Shown here: piece after piece, positions 51,494 to 59,660 of the stretch
How the letters are laid out: every line of letters begins with the position of its first letter
How positions within the stretch are numbered: the stretch's first letter is position 1
NCBI GenBank assembly: GCA_964195405.1
Contig: CAXMPK010000267.1
Coordinates: forward strand, 6,982-70,981
Length of the DNA stretch: 64,000 nucleotides
Direction: 5' to 3'
DNA from: CAXMPK01 sp964195405
GTDB lineage: Bacteria > Actinomycetota > Acidimicrobiia > Spongiisociales > ZC4RG35
The notes under the pieces: model-generated
Told to the model about the DNA's origin: nothing
Database searches by the model: none
Seen by the model: the letters and a program-made list of their open reading frames with translations, nothing else
Translations under genes and position numbers: made by a program

Positions 51494-52496
51494 CCCCCTC
51501 TATCTTGCGCTCCGCCATCCCGTTGAGCATCTCGAGGACCACCCGATTGGCCAGATAGGCGGTCTGTTCGCCGGGGCCGTCGTAGGGGGGAGAGACCTCA
51601 ACAATGTCTCCGCCCAGCACGTTCAAGTCCTTGGATAGTCGCCGGACAGTGTCAAGCAACTCTCGCGATGTGAGTCCACCTGGTTCGGGAGTGCCCGTGC
51701 CCGGCGCGAACGCAGGATCGACGACATCGATGTCAACCGAGATGAAGACACCTTTGGCGCCACCATCGAGCGCGTAGTCCACTGCATCATCGACCACGGC
51801 TTCGAGACCACGGTCCACGATCTCATTCATCAGAAACGTTCGCATCTTCTGCTCACGTCCCCACTCCATGACTTCCGGTTCCGGCCAGTAGCCGCGCAGC
51901 CCTATTTGCACGAAGCGATGACCAGGGACCGCACCGGACTCGACGAGTCGACGCATCGGGGTCCCGTGACCGACCAAAGCCCCCCTCTGAAGGAACCCGG
52001 TGTCAGCATGAGCGTCGAAGTGGATCAAGGCGAACTCACCAAACCCGTAGACACGGGCGATACCCATAGCGTTGGGCCATGTAATCGTGTGATCACCTCC
52101 GAGGATGATGGGGACCTTGCCGGCATCGGCGACGTAGGCAACTGTGTCTGCAATCTCCTTCACCGATTCGTCGATCTCACCGGGGTTGACGAGAACATCA
52201 CCAACGTCGACCACCCCGAGAGTCTCAAACGGGTCAATCCCGGTTGGGAGATGGGGCCGGTATCCATCCATCGCCCCGTAGTCGGCTCCTCTAATGGCGG
52301 CTGGGCCGAACCGGGCACCCGGTCGAAAGGTGGCTCCCCAGTCGAAAGGCGCACCGAGGATGACCACGTCTTCATCGCCGAGTTCACTCATCGGACGAGC
52401 TGGGCAACCGAGGAACGAACTGCGGGACGCAAACGAGAAGTACTCGGATGACGCGAACGGAACCTCCGTCTTGCGTTGGCTGTAGGGGGTGTACAT
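51471..52496 (-). CDS. Agmatinase-type ureohydrolase
   Basis: 341 residues with all Mn-binding motifs: GGDHTITWP, HFDAHADTGF and VFISVDIDVVDPAFAPGTGT followed by PEPGG. The family hydrolyses agmatine, guanidinobutyrate or related guanidino compounds to amine and urea. Its place beside an amine oxidase, an aminotransferase and PotD suggests a putrescine- or GABA-forming route. The long N-terminus (about 35 residues before DEDVVILGAPFD) is unusual but has no better start. Confidence 0.9.
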   Translation of the reverse strand: MYTPYSQRKTEVPFASSEYFSFASRSSFLGCPARPMSELGDEDVVILGAPFDWGATFRPGARFGPAAIRGADYGAMDGYRPHLPTGIDPFETLGVVDVGDVLVNPGEIDESVKEIADTVAYVADAGKVPIILGGDHTITWPNAMGIARVYGFGEFALIHFDAHADTGFLQRGALVGHGTPMRRLVESGAVPGHRFVQIGLRGYWPEPEVMEWGREQKMRTFLMNEIVDRGLEAVVDDAVDYALDGGAKGVFISVDIDVVDPAFAPGTGTPEPGGLTSRELLDTVRRLSKDLNVLGGDIVEVSPPYDGPGEQTAYLANRVVLEMLNGMAERKIEGASGSPTR

Positions 52497-52536
52497 CGAT
52501 CCGATACGCTAACTCGCCCCAACCCGCAGAGTTCCT

Positions 52537-53817
52537 ATGACACCTGAGGATGTTCAGCGCACGTATCTGACGTTGCTCCTGCTTCAGACTCTGGCCGCAT
52601 CTTTGATCTGGGGAGTCAACACCTTGTTCCTTCTCGACGCGGGGCTCACCCTGACCGAAGCATTCGTGGCTAATGCCGCATTCACCGCGGGAATGGTGCT
52701 GTTCGAAGTGCCGACGGGAGTGGTTGCCGACGCTGCCGGCCGCCGGATCTCATTTATTCTGGGTGCGGCGACCCTCCTGGTGACGACCGTCGCCTACCTA
52801 GGCTTGTGGTGGGCAGAGGCCGACCTGCTGTGGTGGGTGGTGGTATCGATCCTCATCGGGCTTGGTTTCACCTTCTTCTCTGGTGCAACCGAGGCCTGGT
52901 TGATCGATGCCCTCGAGGCGACCGGTTTCGACGGTGCTGTCGAGACGGTTTTTGGCAAAGGACAAATGGCCAGCGGGCTGGCGACTCTGGTGGGCACGAT
53001 CCTTGGCGGATTCCTCGCCCAAGTGAGTCTTGGTGTTCCCTACGCCGTCCGCAGCGCAATGTTGGTCATCGTGATTGTGGTGGCTTATCTGAAGATGCAT
53101 GACATCGGCTACACGCCGATCAAAGGACAATCGATCCGGGAGGAGATGACCACCATCGTCAAGGCGTCGATGAAACACGGCTTCGGCAACCCGCCAATCC
53201 GGATGTTCCTGCTGAGTGCCCCCTTCGCGATGGGGATCGGCATCTGGGTCTTCTACGCCTTTCAGCCCTACTTGCTGGAACTCTTCGGTGACAAGAGTGC
53301 CTTTTACCTATCCGGTATCGCGGCAGCCATATTCGCCACTGCCCAGATGGCTGGTGGCGCGTCGATCAATCTGGTGCGCAGATTCATACGGTCACGGACC
53401 GCGATCATCAGCTTCGAAGTCGCCATGGGAGCATTGGCAATCATCGGCGTTGGTCTAGCCGAGTGGCTGGACAGCCCGCTCGGCTTTTGGGTGGCGATCG
53501 TCCTGCTCACCTTCGTGGCGATGCTCTGGGCCGTCTCAGGCCCGATGCAGCAGGCCTACATGAACGAGATCATCCCGTCGGAGCAGCGGGCAACGGTTCT
53601 TTCCTTCTCCTCGTTGATGGGTAGTGCTGGGGGAGTCGTGGCGCAGCCGGCGCTGGCCAGGGTCGCTGACGTGTGGTCACTTGGTGTCGGTTACATCGTC
53701 GCTGGCGTCATATATGCGATTCGATTGCCTTTCATCCTGGCGATCAAACGGATGGATCTTCCCGCTGACCACATCGAACCCCCATCGGATGTGGTGGAAG
53801 CTGACGTTCTGGCATGA
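52537..53817 (+). CDS. MFS transporter (12 TM)
   Basis: 426 residues with about 12 membrane segments. VPTGVVADAAGRRISFILGA is MFS motif A (G-x-x-x-D-x-x-G-R-R). SGATEAWLIDAL resembles the signature of fosmidomycin/tetracycline-like exporters. GPMQQAYMNEIIPSEQRATV is the second-half loop. It diverges from the ureohydrolase gene by 40 bp and overlaps a small downstream gene. Substrate unknown. Confidence 0.85.
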   Translation: MTPEDVQRTYLTLLLLQTLAASLIWGVNTLFLLDAGLTLTEAFVANAAFTAGMVLFEVPTGVVADAAGRRISFILGAATLLVTTVAYLGLWWAEADLLWWVVVSILIGLGFTFFSGATEAWLIDALEATGFDGAVETVFGKGQMASGLATLVGTILGGFLAQVSLGVPYAVRSAMLVIVIVVAYLKMHDIGYTPIKGQSIREEMTTIVKASMKHGFGNPPIRMFLLSAPFAMGIGIWVFYAFQPYLLELFGDKSAFYLSGIAAAIFATAQMAGGASINLVRRFIRSRTAIISFEVAMGALAIIGVGLAEWLDSPLGFWVAIVLLTFVAMLWAVSGPMQQAYMNEIIPSEQRATVLSFSSLMGSAGGVVAQPALARVADVWSLGVGYIVAGVIYAIRLPFILAIKRMDLPADHIEPPSDVVEADVLA

Positions 53818-54056
53818 TGGCCGCTATGCCAGAGCAGACCGTAGACACTGAGATCACTCCGGCGGCCCGAATGGGCAAGGCCATTGTGCGGGGGGTGAAG
53901 ATAGGGTTCCCCACGGCCATCGTCGGATTGACTCTGGTGGTTTGGCTGATCACCGATCTCGATTTTGGCGACTCCTTTGCGACGGCCTTGTTGCCGGGTG
54001 TCCTGCTAGGTGGTTTTGCCGGCGGTTTCGTGGGCATGGCTCGGACGATGGACTAG
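53814..54056 (+). CDS. Small two-TM membrane protein
   Basis: 80 residues (or 76 from ATG 53826). Two hydrophobic segments, KIGFPTAIVGLTLVVWLIT and TALLPGVLLGGFAGGFVGMA. Coupled to the MFS gene by ATGA overlap. No family recognised; it could be an accessory to the transporter. Confidence 0.6.
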   Translation: MMAAMPEQTVDTEITPAARMGKAIVRGVKIGFPTAIVGLTLVVWLITDLDFGDSFATALLPGVLLGGFAGGFVGMARTMD

Positions 54057-54188
54057 TGACACACCACTAATCCGAATACCGTAAAACCTCAGGAAGTAAC
54101 AGACCGAATGTGGTCCGAATTCGGTCACCTTCGCCACGTGGCGCGGCGAGCGCCGACCTCTGTAATCTCCCTTGAAGAAGGAGTGAGA

Positions 54189-54350
54189 ATGAGTCTCCAG
54201 GGCAAACAAACGACAGCATGGTTCCAACGAGCGTCCGGGACGCTCATAAGCGGTGTTCCCTCTCAATTCCGTTACTGGGGCGATGAGGACGCGGCAAAGA
54301 CACTTCATGTGTTCGAAGAATCGTTGACCGAAGCACTGGGCGAAATGTGA
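54189..54350 (+). CDS. Hypothetical 53-residue protein upstream of dapB
   Basis: ATG 54189 has an excellent AAGGAG 6-7 nt upstream. MSLQGKQTTAWFQRASGTLI and HVFEESLTEALGEM frame a short mixed sequence with no recognised domain. Its stop overlaps the dapB GTG by 4 nt, so it is translationally coupled to lysine/peptidoglycan synthesis. The longer frame from 54108 lacks a ribosome-binding site. Confidence 0.55.
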   Translation: MSLQGKQTTAWFQRASGTLISGVPSQFRYWGDEDAAKTLHVFEESLTEALGEM

Positions 54351-55093
54351 CCCGAGTCGCTGTATCGGGGGCTGGAGGCAACCTCGCCGGCCCCATCATC
54401 GCCGCCATCGATGAGGCCGAAGATCTCGAACTGACCGGTCTCTACAACCCCAACCGAGCGGGTCAGGAGATTTCAGGTGTCGTTGTCGTGCCCGACGCCC
54501 TGCGTGTTGAAGCCGACGTTTTGATCGAGACCGCTCATCCCGATGTGGTCTTCGACAACCTGGAGGCATGGAACGAGCTCGGGCTTGCGACGGTGGTGGG
54601 CACGTCGGGGTTCACTCCTGACCGTCTCGAACAACTCCGTGAGTCCTGGGGTAGCGACCAACCTTGTCTGGTAGTGCCGAACTTCTCCATCGGTGCCGTG
54701 CTGATGATGAGGTTTGCTGCTGATGCTGCGCCGCACTTCGAGGCTGTGGAAGTCATCGAGCGACACCACTCGACCAAGCCGGACGCACCGTCGGGCACTG
54801 CGCTGGCTACGGCCATTGGAATCGCTGGGACTGGTGGCACCTCGGCCGAAGAGTCTGAAGAGTTGGTGCCGGGCGCCAGGGGGGCTTCGGTGGAGGGGAT
54901 TCGTGTGCATTCGCTCAGACTCCCGGGGCTGATCTCGCAGCAAGAAGTTGCGCTTTCCAACGTGGGTGAGGTTCTCTCGATCGAGCACCTCTCAACCAGC
55001 TACGAATCGTTTGCAGCCGGGGCGATGCTGGCCGCACGTCGTGTCCAGTCCCTCGACGGCGGTGTTCATCTCGGGTTGGACACGGTCATCTAA
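54347..55093 (+). CDS. dapB: 4-hydroxy-tetrahydrodipicolinate reductase
   Basis: 248 residues. The nucleotide loop is VAVSGAGGNLAGPIIAAI; TVVGTSGFTPDRLEQLRE and the catalytic ERHHSTKPDAPSGTALATA (HH and K) are diagnostic. It reduces the DapA product with NAD(P)H on the way to meso-DAP and lysine. The usual G-x-x-G-x-M-G loop is G-A-G-G-N-L-A. It is followed by a TPP-enzyme gene 8 nt on. Confidence 0.93.
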   Translation: MTRVAVSGAGGNLAGPIIAAIDEAEDLELTGLYNPNRAGQEISGVVVVPDALRVEADVLIETAHPDVVFDNLEAWNELGLATVVGTSGFTPDRLEQLRESWGSDQPCLVVPNFSIGAVLMMRFAADAAPHFEAVEVIERHHSTKPDAPSGTALATAIGIAGTGGTSAEESEELVPGARGASVEGIRVHSLRLPGLISQQEVALSNVGEVLSIEHLSTSYESFAAGAMLAARRVQSLDGGVHLGLDTVI

Positions 55094-55101
55094 CGCGACC
55101 A

Positions 55102-56733
55102 ATGGCGAAGATTCACGGTGGACAGATAATTGCTCGGGCTCTCAAGAATGAGGGCGTAGATGCCCTTTTCACCCTGACAGGTGGTCACATCATCCCCATC
55201 CTGGACGGTTGTGCCCACGAGGGAATTCGGGTTGTCGACGTCCGTCACGAACAGACGGCGGCGCACGCTGCTGAGGCGTACACCCGTCTGACCGGCAAAC
55301 TCGGTGTGGCTGCCGTCACAGCTGGTCCCGGTGTCACCGATACCGTCACTGGCATTGCCACTGCGTTCTATGGGGCAACGCCGATGTTGGTGATCGGTGG
55401 TCGTCACATGATTCGTCAGGAGATGAAAGGGGGGCTCCAGGAGATGGATCACACCCGACTCTTTCACTCGATCACCAAATGGTCGGCCACCGCGTGGGAG
55501 GTCGACCGTCTCGCTGACTACATCTCTACCGCAACTCGTCACGCCTTCGAAGGTCGCGGTGGTCCTGTGTTCCTCGATGTGCCCATGGATGTCCAATTCG
55601 ACATGGTGGAGGAGACCGCGGTCCGGTTCCCGACATCATCCCGGGAGTCGGCGGGTTTTGGAGCCGACCAACCTGCGTTGGAGTTGATCGTCGACTCACT
55701 CACCGGCGCCGAGCGGATATTGGTCTTTGCCGGCGCCGGCCCTCGCCGGGACGATCCCAATCATCTCGTCGACCTGGCCGAAATCCTTCAAGCGCCGACT
55801 TACGTCAACAGCAGAGCACGTGGTTCGCTCCCGTATAGACACCCCCTGCTGGGCTCATTTCAGCGTTCGAAGGCGATGGCCGAAGCTGAGGTAGTTCTGG
55901 CGCTAGGTGTCGATTGGGATTTCAGAACGTCTTACGGCGAGAAGATCTCGCCCGATGCGACGGTGATCCAGATAGATGGCGATGCCACCAAGATTGGCTG
56001 GAACCGACCCGCCCACATTGGGGTCGTGGCCGATCCGATGACAGTCGTGTCCCAACTCGTCGACATGGCGGACCAAATAGAACGAAGCGAAACACCGGCC
56101 TGGACCAAAGAAATCATGGAAGCGGAGGCTGGGAAAGCCGAAGCGGCCCGGGCCGAAGCCGACGACAACTCATCGCCGGTGATGCCCCAGCGATTTGCCA
56201 AAGAGGTTTCGGAGTTCTTCGGCGCCGACGCCATCGTCTCGGTCGACGGTGGCGATATCGTTTCCACCACGGCACGCTGGCTACAGACCGCCACGGCGGG
56301 CCATGTGCTCGACCCGGGTCCTTTCGGCACCTTGGGAACCGGGGCGCCCTACGCGATCGCAGCTCAGGTTGTGTTTCCCGAGAAGCTGGTCGGCATTGTG
56401 TTCGGGGACGGTGGATTCGGATTCAATGGCATGGAGTTCGACACCATGGTCCGGCTTGGTCTTCCCATCATCGGGGTGATCGGCAACGACGGCGTGTGGT
56501 CGAACATCAAGACGTTCCACCGGATGGCGTTCCCCGACCGTCTGGTGGCGACTGATCTCGGCGTAAGGCCTTATCACGAAATGGTGAGGGGCCTGGGAGG
56601 TTACGGCGAGTTTGTCGATGACCCCGATGAGATTCGCCCTGCGTTGGAGCGAGCCAAGGAGTCAGGTCTCCCGGCGTTGGTCAACGTCCACATTGCCGAA
56701 ACGATGCGGATGTCCTCCAACTACGCCCAGTAG
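55102..56733 (+). CDS. Thiamine-diphosphate enzyme, 2-hydroxyacyl-CoA lyase/acetolactate synthase-like
   Basis: 543 residues with the three ThDP domains. The catalytic Glu is in VDVRHEQTAAHAAEAYTRLT. The central domain has VLVFAGAGPRR-like ILVFAGAGPRRDD. The Mg-ThDP motif is FGDGGFGFNGMEFDTMVRLG ending in GVIGNDG. The sequence is closest in flavour to HACL/oxalyl-CoA decarboxylase and benzaldehyde-lyase relatives rather than IlvB. It probably cleaves a 2-hydroxyacyl-CoA; exact substrate unknown. Confidence 0.85.
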   Translation: MAKIHGGQIIARALKNEGVDALFTLTGGHIIPILDGCAHEGIRVVDVRHEQTAAHAAEAYTRLTGKLGVAAVTAGPGVTDTVTGIATAFYGATPMLVIGGRHMIRQEMKGGLQEMDHTRLFHSITKWSATAWEVDRLADYISTATRHAFEGRGGPVFLDVPMDVQFDMVEETAVRFPTSSRESAGFGADQPALELIVDSLTGAERILVFAGAGPRRDDPNHLVDLAEILQAPTYVNSRARGSLPYRHPLLGSFQRSKAMAEAEVVLALGVDWDFRTSYGEKISPDATVIQIDGDATKIGWNRPAHIGVVADPMTVVSQLVDMADQIERSETPAWTKEIMEAEAGKAEAARAEADDNSSPVMPQRFAKEVSEFFGADAIVSVDGGDIVSTTARWLQTATAGHVLDPGPFGTLGTGAPYAIAAQVVFPEKLVGIVFGDGGFGFNGMEFDTMVRLGLPIIGVIGNDGVWSNIKTFHRMAFPDRLVATDLGVRPYHEMVRGLGGYGEFVDDPDEIRPALERAKESGLPALVNVHIAETMRMSSNYAQ

Positions 56734-56800
56734 TTTGTGAAACCTCAGGTAGTAGCGCCCACTTCCTGGGCCTAACGTCCGTTTTGTGGGGCGCGCCACC

Positions 56801-57193
56801 TCATCTAGTCAACTCACCGGGGTGGTCGGGGACATCGACTGCGTACTCCTGCAAGGTCTGCAACGGGACCACCTGGAGGGCACGCTCGTGGGTGGCGGTC
56901 AACACGACGGGAGAAGCCGCGCCGTCCTGGTGGGATCTCAGCCAGTTTCCCGCGGTAACACACCACCGGTCTCCCGCCTTGAGTCCGGGAAAGTGATGCA
57001 TCGGCATCGGTGTGGTCAGGTCATTGCCGATCGTCTTCTGATGTTCCAAGAATTCCTCGGTGACGACGGCACAGATCGTGTGACTCCCGGTATCGGTCGG
57101 CGCAGTCTCACAACTGCCGTCCCGGAACCAGCCAGTCACAGGATCGACCCCGCACAACTCAAGATCGCCGCCAAGCACATTGCGTTCCGGCAT
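56801..57193 (-). CDS. DUF2237 family protein
   Basis: 130 residues from ATG 57193, overlapping the uppP stop by 1 nt. ERNVLGGDLELCGVDPVTGW, FRDGSCETAPTDTGSHTICA and LKAGDRWCVTAGNWLRSHQD cover the DUF2237 core with its conserved Cys residues. ATHERALQVVPLQTLQEYA ends it. Function unknown. Confidence 0.85.
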   Translation of the reverse strand: MPERNVLGGDLELCGVDPVTGWFRDGSCETAPTDTGSHTICAVVTEEFLEHQKTIGNDLTTPMPMHHFPGLKAGDRWCVTAGNWLRSHQDGAASPVVLTATHERALQVVPLQTLQEYAVDVPDHPGELTR

Positions 57194-57975
57194 CAGAACA
57201 CGATGACGGTGAGCAGACCCACAGCCAGGCAATAGGCGGCAAACGGCATAAGACCCACTCGCTTCAACGTAGCGAGCAAAAACGCGATGGCGAAGTATCC
57301 AGACAAGCCGGCCACCACCATCCCGACGATCAATTCGGGACCGAACTCACCCGATTCGATCACATCGGGTAGCGAGATGATTCCAGCTCCCGCAATTGCA
57401 GGTATTCCAAGCAAGAACGAGAACCGGGCAGCCTGAGTCGGCTCGAATTTGCGGCCATTCCCAGTCGAGATGGTGATGCCCGACCTGGATATCCCGGGGA
57501 TGAGAGCGAAGGCCTGGGCAATTCCCACCCAGACCGCATCGGGTAGCCGTCCATCAACCAACTGGCGGGCCCCGGTGGCCAATCGTTGCCCGATCACGAG
57601 AATCACGCCGGTCGCCATGAGAGTCCACCCGATGTTGGAGACCGTTTGCGCAAACGTCTCCAGCGAATCCTTGAGGGGAAGACCGATGATCGCCGGGATG
57701 CTGCCGACAGCAACGAGTACCGCGATAGTGCGACCTTGGCTGTCGCTGCGGAGTCGGAGCACTCGCATCACGTCTTTGCGAAAGTAGATCAGCACTGCAG
57801 CCAAAGTCCCCAGGTGAAGCACCGCCGAAACGGCCAGACTCGGCGGAGCGACGTCGAAGCCAAACTTCTCCAAGTAGGCCGGGATGATCACCAAATGGCC
57901 CGAGGAGGAGATGGGGAGAAACTCGGTGAGGCCCTGGACGAGGCCCCAAGTGATGGCGGGAAGCACGGCCGGCAC
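57193..57975 (-). CDS. uppP: Undecaprenyl-diphosphatase UppP/BacA
   Basis: 260-residue membrane phosphatase that recycles the lipid carrier of peptidoglycan synthesis and gives bacitracin tolerance. Active-site motifs are GLVQGLTEFLPISSSGHLVI (E and SSSGH) and PGISRSGITISTGNG (the PGxSRSG loop). About eight membrane segments. Followed by a coupled DUF2237 gene. Confidence 0.95.
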   Translation of the reverse strand: MPAVLPAITWGLVQGLTEFLPISSSGHLVIIPAYLEKFGFDVAPPSLAVSAVLHLGTLAAVLIYFRKDVMRVLRLRSDSQGRTIAVLVAVGSIPAIIGLPLKDSLETFAQTVSNIGWTLMATGVILVIGQRLATGARQLVDGRLPDAVWVGIAQAFALIPGISRSGITISTGNGRKFEPTQAARFSFLLGIPAIAGAGIISLPDVIESGEFGPELIVGMVVAGLSGYFAIAFLLATLKRVGLMPFAAYCLAVGLLTVIVF

Positions 57976-58005
57976 GGTAGCGGTCGTCGATTGATCCTCG
58001 ATTGG

Positions 58006-58521
58006 TCAGCCGGTGGACACGAGTACCGCGATCTGACCATCGGCCGCCGCCATGGCCACCTCACCGGCGCGGTTTGGCTCCACCGCGATTGCGCCAGATG
58101 TGGCGGCGAATGGATCGTCGTCGGACACTGATGTCACTACCCCTTCGACCACCTCACCGGTCGTCAATAAGACCACCCTCACCCGATCTCCCGGACTGGT
58201 TTTGGTAGGGACGTCAGCCGAGACGATCCACCATCCTGATGGGATGTGGGATTGCTTGTCGGTGACGTCACTGGCGAGCACCGGGTCGCCGGGGAGAATC
58301 GATCTGGTGGCAACACCGGTCTCGACCGGTTCGAGCAACCCTTTGGGGATTTGGCGGAACTCGGTGTTGACCGTGTCGACCTCGTCTCCGATAGCGATTG
58401 CTGTGATCGCGAATGGGTGTTCGACTGATGGATCTGGACGAAGTTCGATCCACAGGGCGAGAGTCGCTAGGAGACTCGCTATCAGCCATCGGCCCCACGG
58501 AGGGGTTTGGAGCCAGAGCAT
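58006..58521 (-). CDS. SAF domain protein, membrane anchored
   Basis: 171 residues: one N-terminal membrane helix (RWLIASLLATLALWIEL), then an SAF/CpaB-like region (FAITAIAIGDEVDTVNTEFR, QIPKGLLEP, VATRSILPGDPVLASDV, SPGDRVRVVLL). Such domains occur in Flp pilus assembly CpaB and flagellar FlgA. No pilus genes are adjacent, so the role is open. Confidence 0.75.
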   Translation of the reverse strand: MLWLQTPPWGRWLIASLLATLALWIELRPDPSVEHPFAITAIAIGDEVDTVNTEFRQIPKGLLEPVETGVATRSILPGDPVLASDVTDKQSHIPSGWWIVSADVPTKTSPGDRVRVVLLTTGEVVEGVVTSVSDDDPFAATSGAIAVEPNRAGEVAMAAADGQIAVLVSTG

Positions 58522-58568
58522 GTTCCGACCGTACGGAGTGCGTTCGCCGGTTTGAAGGGGGACGTTGT

Positions 58569-58605
58569 CTGTCTTACCGACAGATTTGTCTGTCGTTACG
58601 ACAGA
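58569..58605. repeat. Pair of related palindromes
   Basis: CTGTC-TTACC-GACAG (58569-58583) and TCTGTCG-TTA-CGACAGA (58589-58605) are two inverted repeats with the same half-site CTGTCG, centred about 21 bp apart. They lie 3 bp after the FmdB gene stop and 48 bp before the SAF gene start. They may be a double operator for the SAF gene or a terminator pair for FmdB. Confidence 0.5.
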
Positions 58606-58607
58606 GG

Positions 58608-58919
58608 TCAGGACCTATCTGAGCTCGAACTAGTGCTCTTTGCCTTCTCTTTGGTCTTCGATTTCGAATCAGACTTTGAGTCGGACTTTTTGGCATCTTT
58701 CTTATCCCCCTTCTTGGAAGGGGTCTTCTCGGGCTCGGTGGAAGTCTTGGAATCGGTGGCGTAGAACCCTCCACCTTTGAAAACGATGCCACGTGCGTGA
58801 AACACCTTCTGGAGCTCGCCACCACAGATATCGTGCTTCTTCAGTGGTTTGTCCGAAAAGGACTGATGGACGTCGAAGTTATCGCCGCAGTTCTTACAGA
58901 CGTATTCATATGTAGGCAT
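58608..58919 (-). CDS. FmdB-family zinc ribbon protein
   Basis: 103 residues from ATG 58919. MPTYEYVCKNCGDNFDVHQS and FSDKPLKKHDICGGELQKVF are the FmdB zinc-ribbon. The third ligand position is His (HDICGG instead of CPxCGG), giving a C2-HC site. The family residue block GIVFKGGGFYATD follows, then a low-complexity Lys/Ser/Asp tail of about 45 residues. It is thought to be regulatory; the target is unknown. Confidence 0.88.
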   Translation of the reverse strand: MPTYEYVCKNCGDNFDVHQSFSDKPLKKHDICGGELQKVFHARGIVFKGGGFYATDSKTSTEPEKTPSKKGDKKDAKKSDSKSDSKSKTKEKAKSTSSSSDRS

Positions 58920-58981
58920 GGATGTTTGACCGCTCGTACAGAAGTGGAAGTGGCAATGGTAGAACCGGGGAGACCGTAGCG

Positions 58982-59028
58982 GGAGTGTCCATTGGGACAC
59001 TCCAACCTCTTCAGCGGAGCTGAAGAGG
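58982..59028. other. Two adjacent perfect hairpins in plsY/FmdB divergent region
   Basis: GGAGTGTCC-ATTG-GGACACTCC (58982-59003) and CCTCTTCAGC-GGA-GCTGAAGAGG (59006-59028), with 9 and 10 bp arms and 2 nt between them. They fill a third of the 147 bp between the divergent genes. If transcribed they would sit in the plsY leader. Confidence 0.6.
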
Positions 59029-59066
59029 CATCTTCCATTCCTTCAACAGTCAATAAGATCGTCTTC

Positions 59067-59660
59067 GTGCCTCTTGCTCTCGCCCTTGTCGCCGCCTACG
59101 TCGTGGGTTCCATCGACTTCGCTGTGATTATCGGCCGAATGCACGGAGTTGATATCCACGAGGTGGGTAGTGGCAATCCCGGCACTTCGAATGTTCTCCG
59201 AACGCTGGGCAAGGGCCCGGCAATCATGGTCTTGTTGGGAGATACCTTGAAGGGAGTTATTGGAGCCGCCATGGGTTGGGTGGCTTCTGGTGACGCCAAT
59301 CCGTTGGGGCCATGGGTATTCGCTGCCGGGCTGGCTGCAGTGATTGGTCACTGCTACCCGGTCTTCCACAAGTTCAGAGGGGGCAAAGGTGTGGCCACCG
59401 GGTTCGGCGTCCTCATCTTCACCATGCCTTTGGTTGCCGTGATCGTTGGTTTGTCTTGGGCCATTCTCACCAAAATCACCAAGACCGCCTCGGTCTCTTC
59501 GATGATCGTGGTCTCGGGGACCATTCCGCTGGCCTTCTGGCAGGGGGTTTCGGGAATGGCGTGGGTCTGGCTTCTGGCCACGATCGCTTTGGTTGTTTGG
59601 CGTCACAAAGCCAACATTCAGCGGATGGCAAGAGGTACCGAGGAGAAGGTCACCACATGA
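59067..59660 (+). CDS. plsY: Glycerol-3-phosphate acyltransferase PlsY
   Basis: Membrane acyltransferase that uses acyl-phosphate to make lysophosphatidic acid. VGSGNPGTSNVLRTLGK, GHCYPVFHKFRGGKGVATGF and the helix FWQGVSGMAWVWL are the PlsY loops. GTG 59067 starts right before the first membrane helix; TTG 58992 would add sequence encoded by the leader hairpins and is less likely. The end overlaps galU (ATGA). Confidence 0.92.
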   Translation: MPLALALVAAYVVGSIDFAVIIGRMHGVDIHEVGSGNPGTSNVLRTLGKGPAIMVLLGDTLKGVIGAAMGWVASGDANPLGPWVFAAGLAAVIGHCYPVFHKFRGGKGVATGFGVLIFTMPLVAVIVGLSWAILTKITKTASVSSMIVVSGTIPLAFWQGVSGMAWVWLLATIALVVWRHKANIQRMARGTEEKVTT

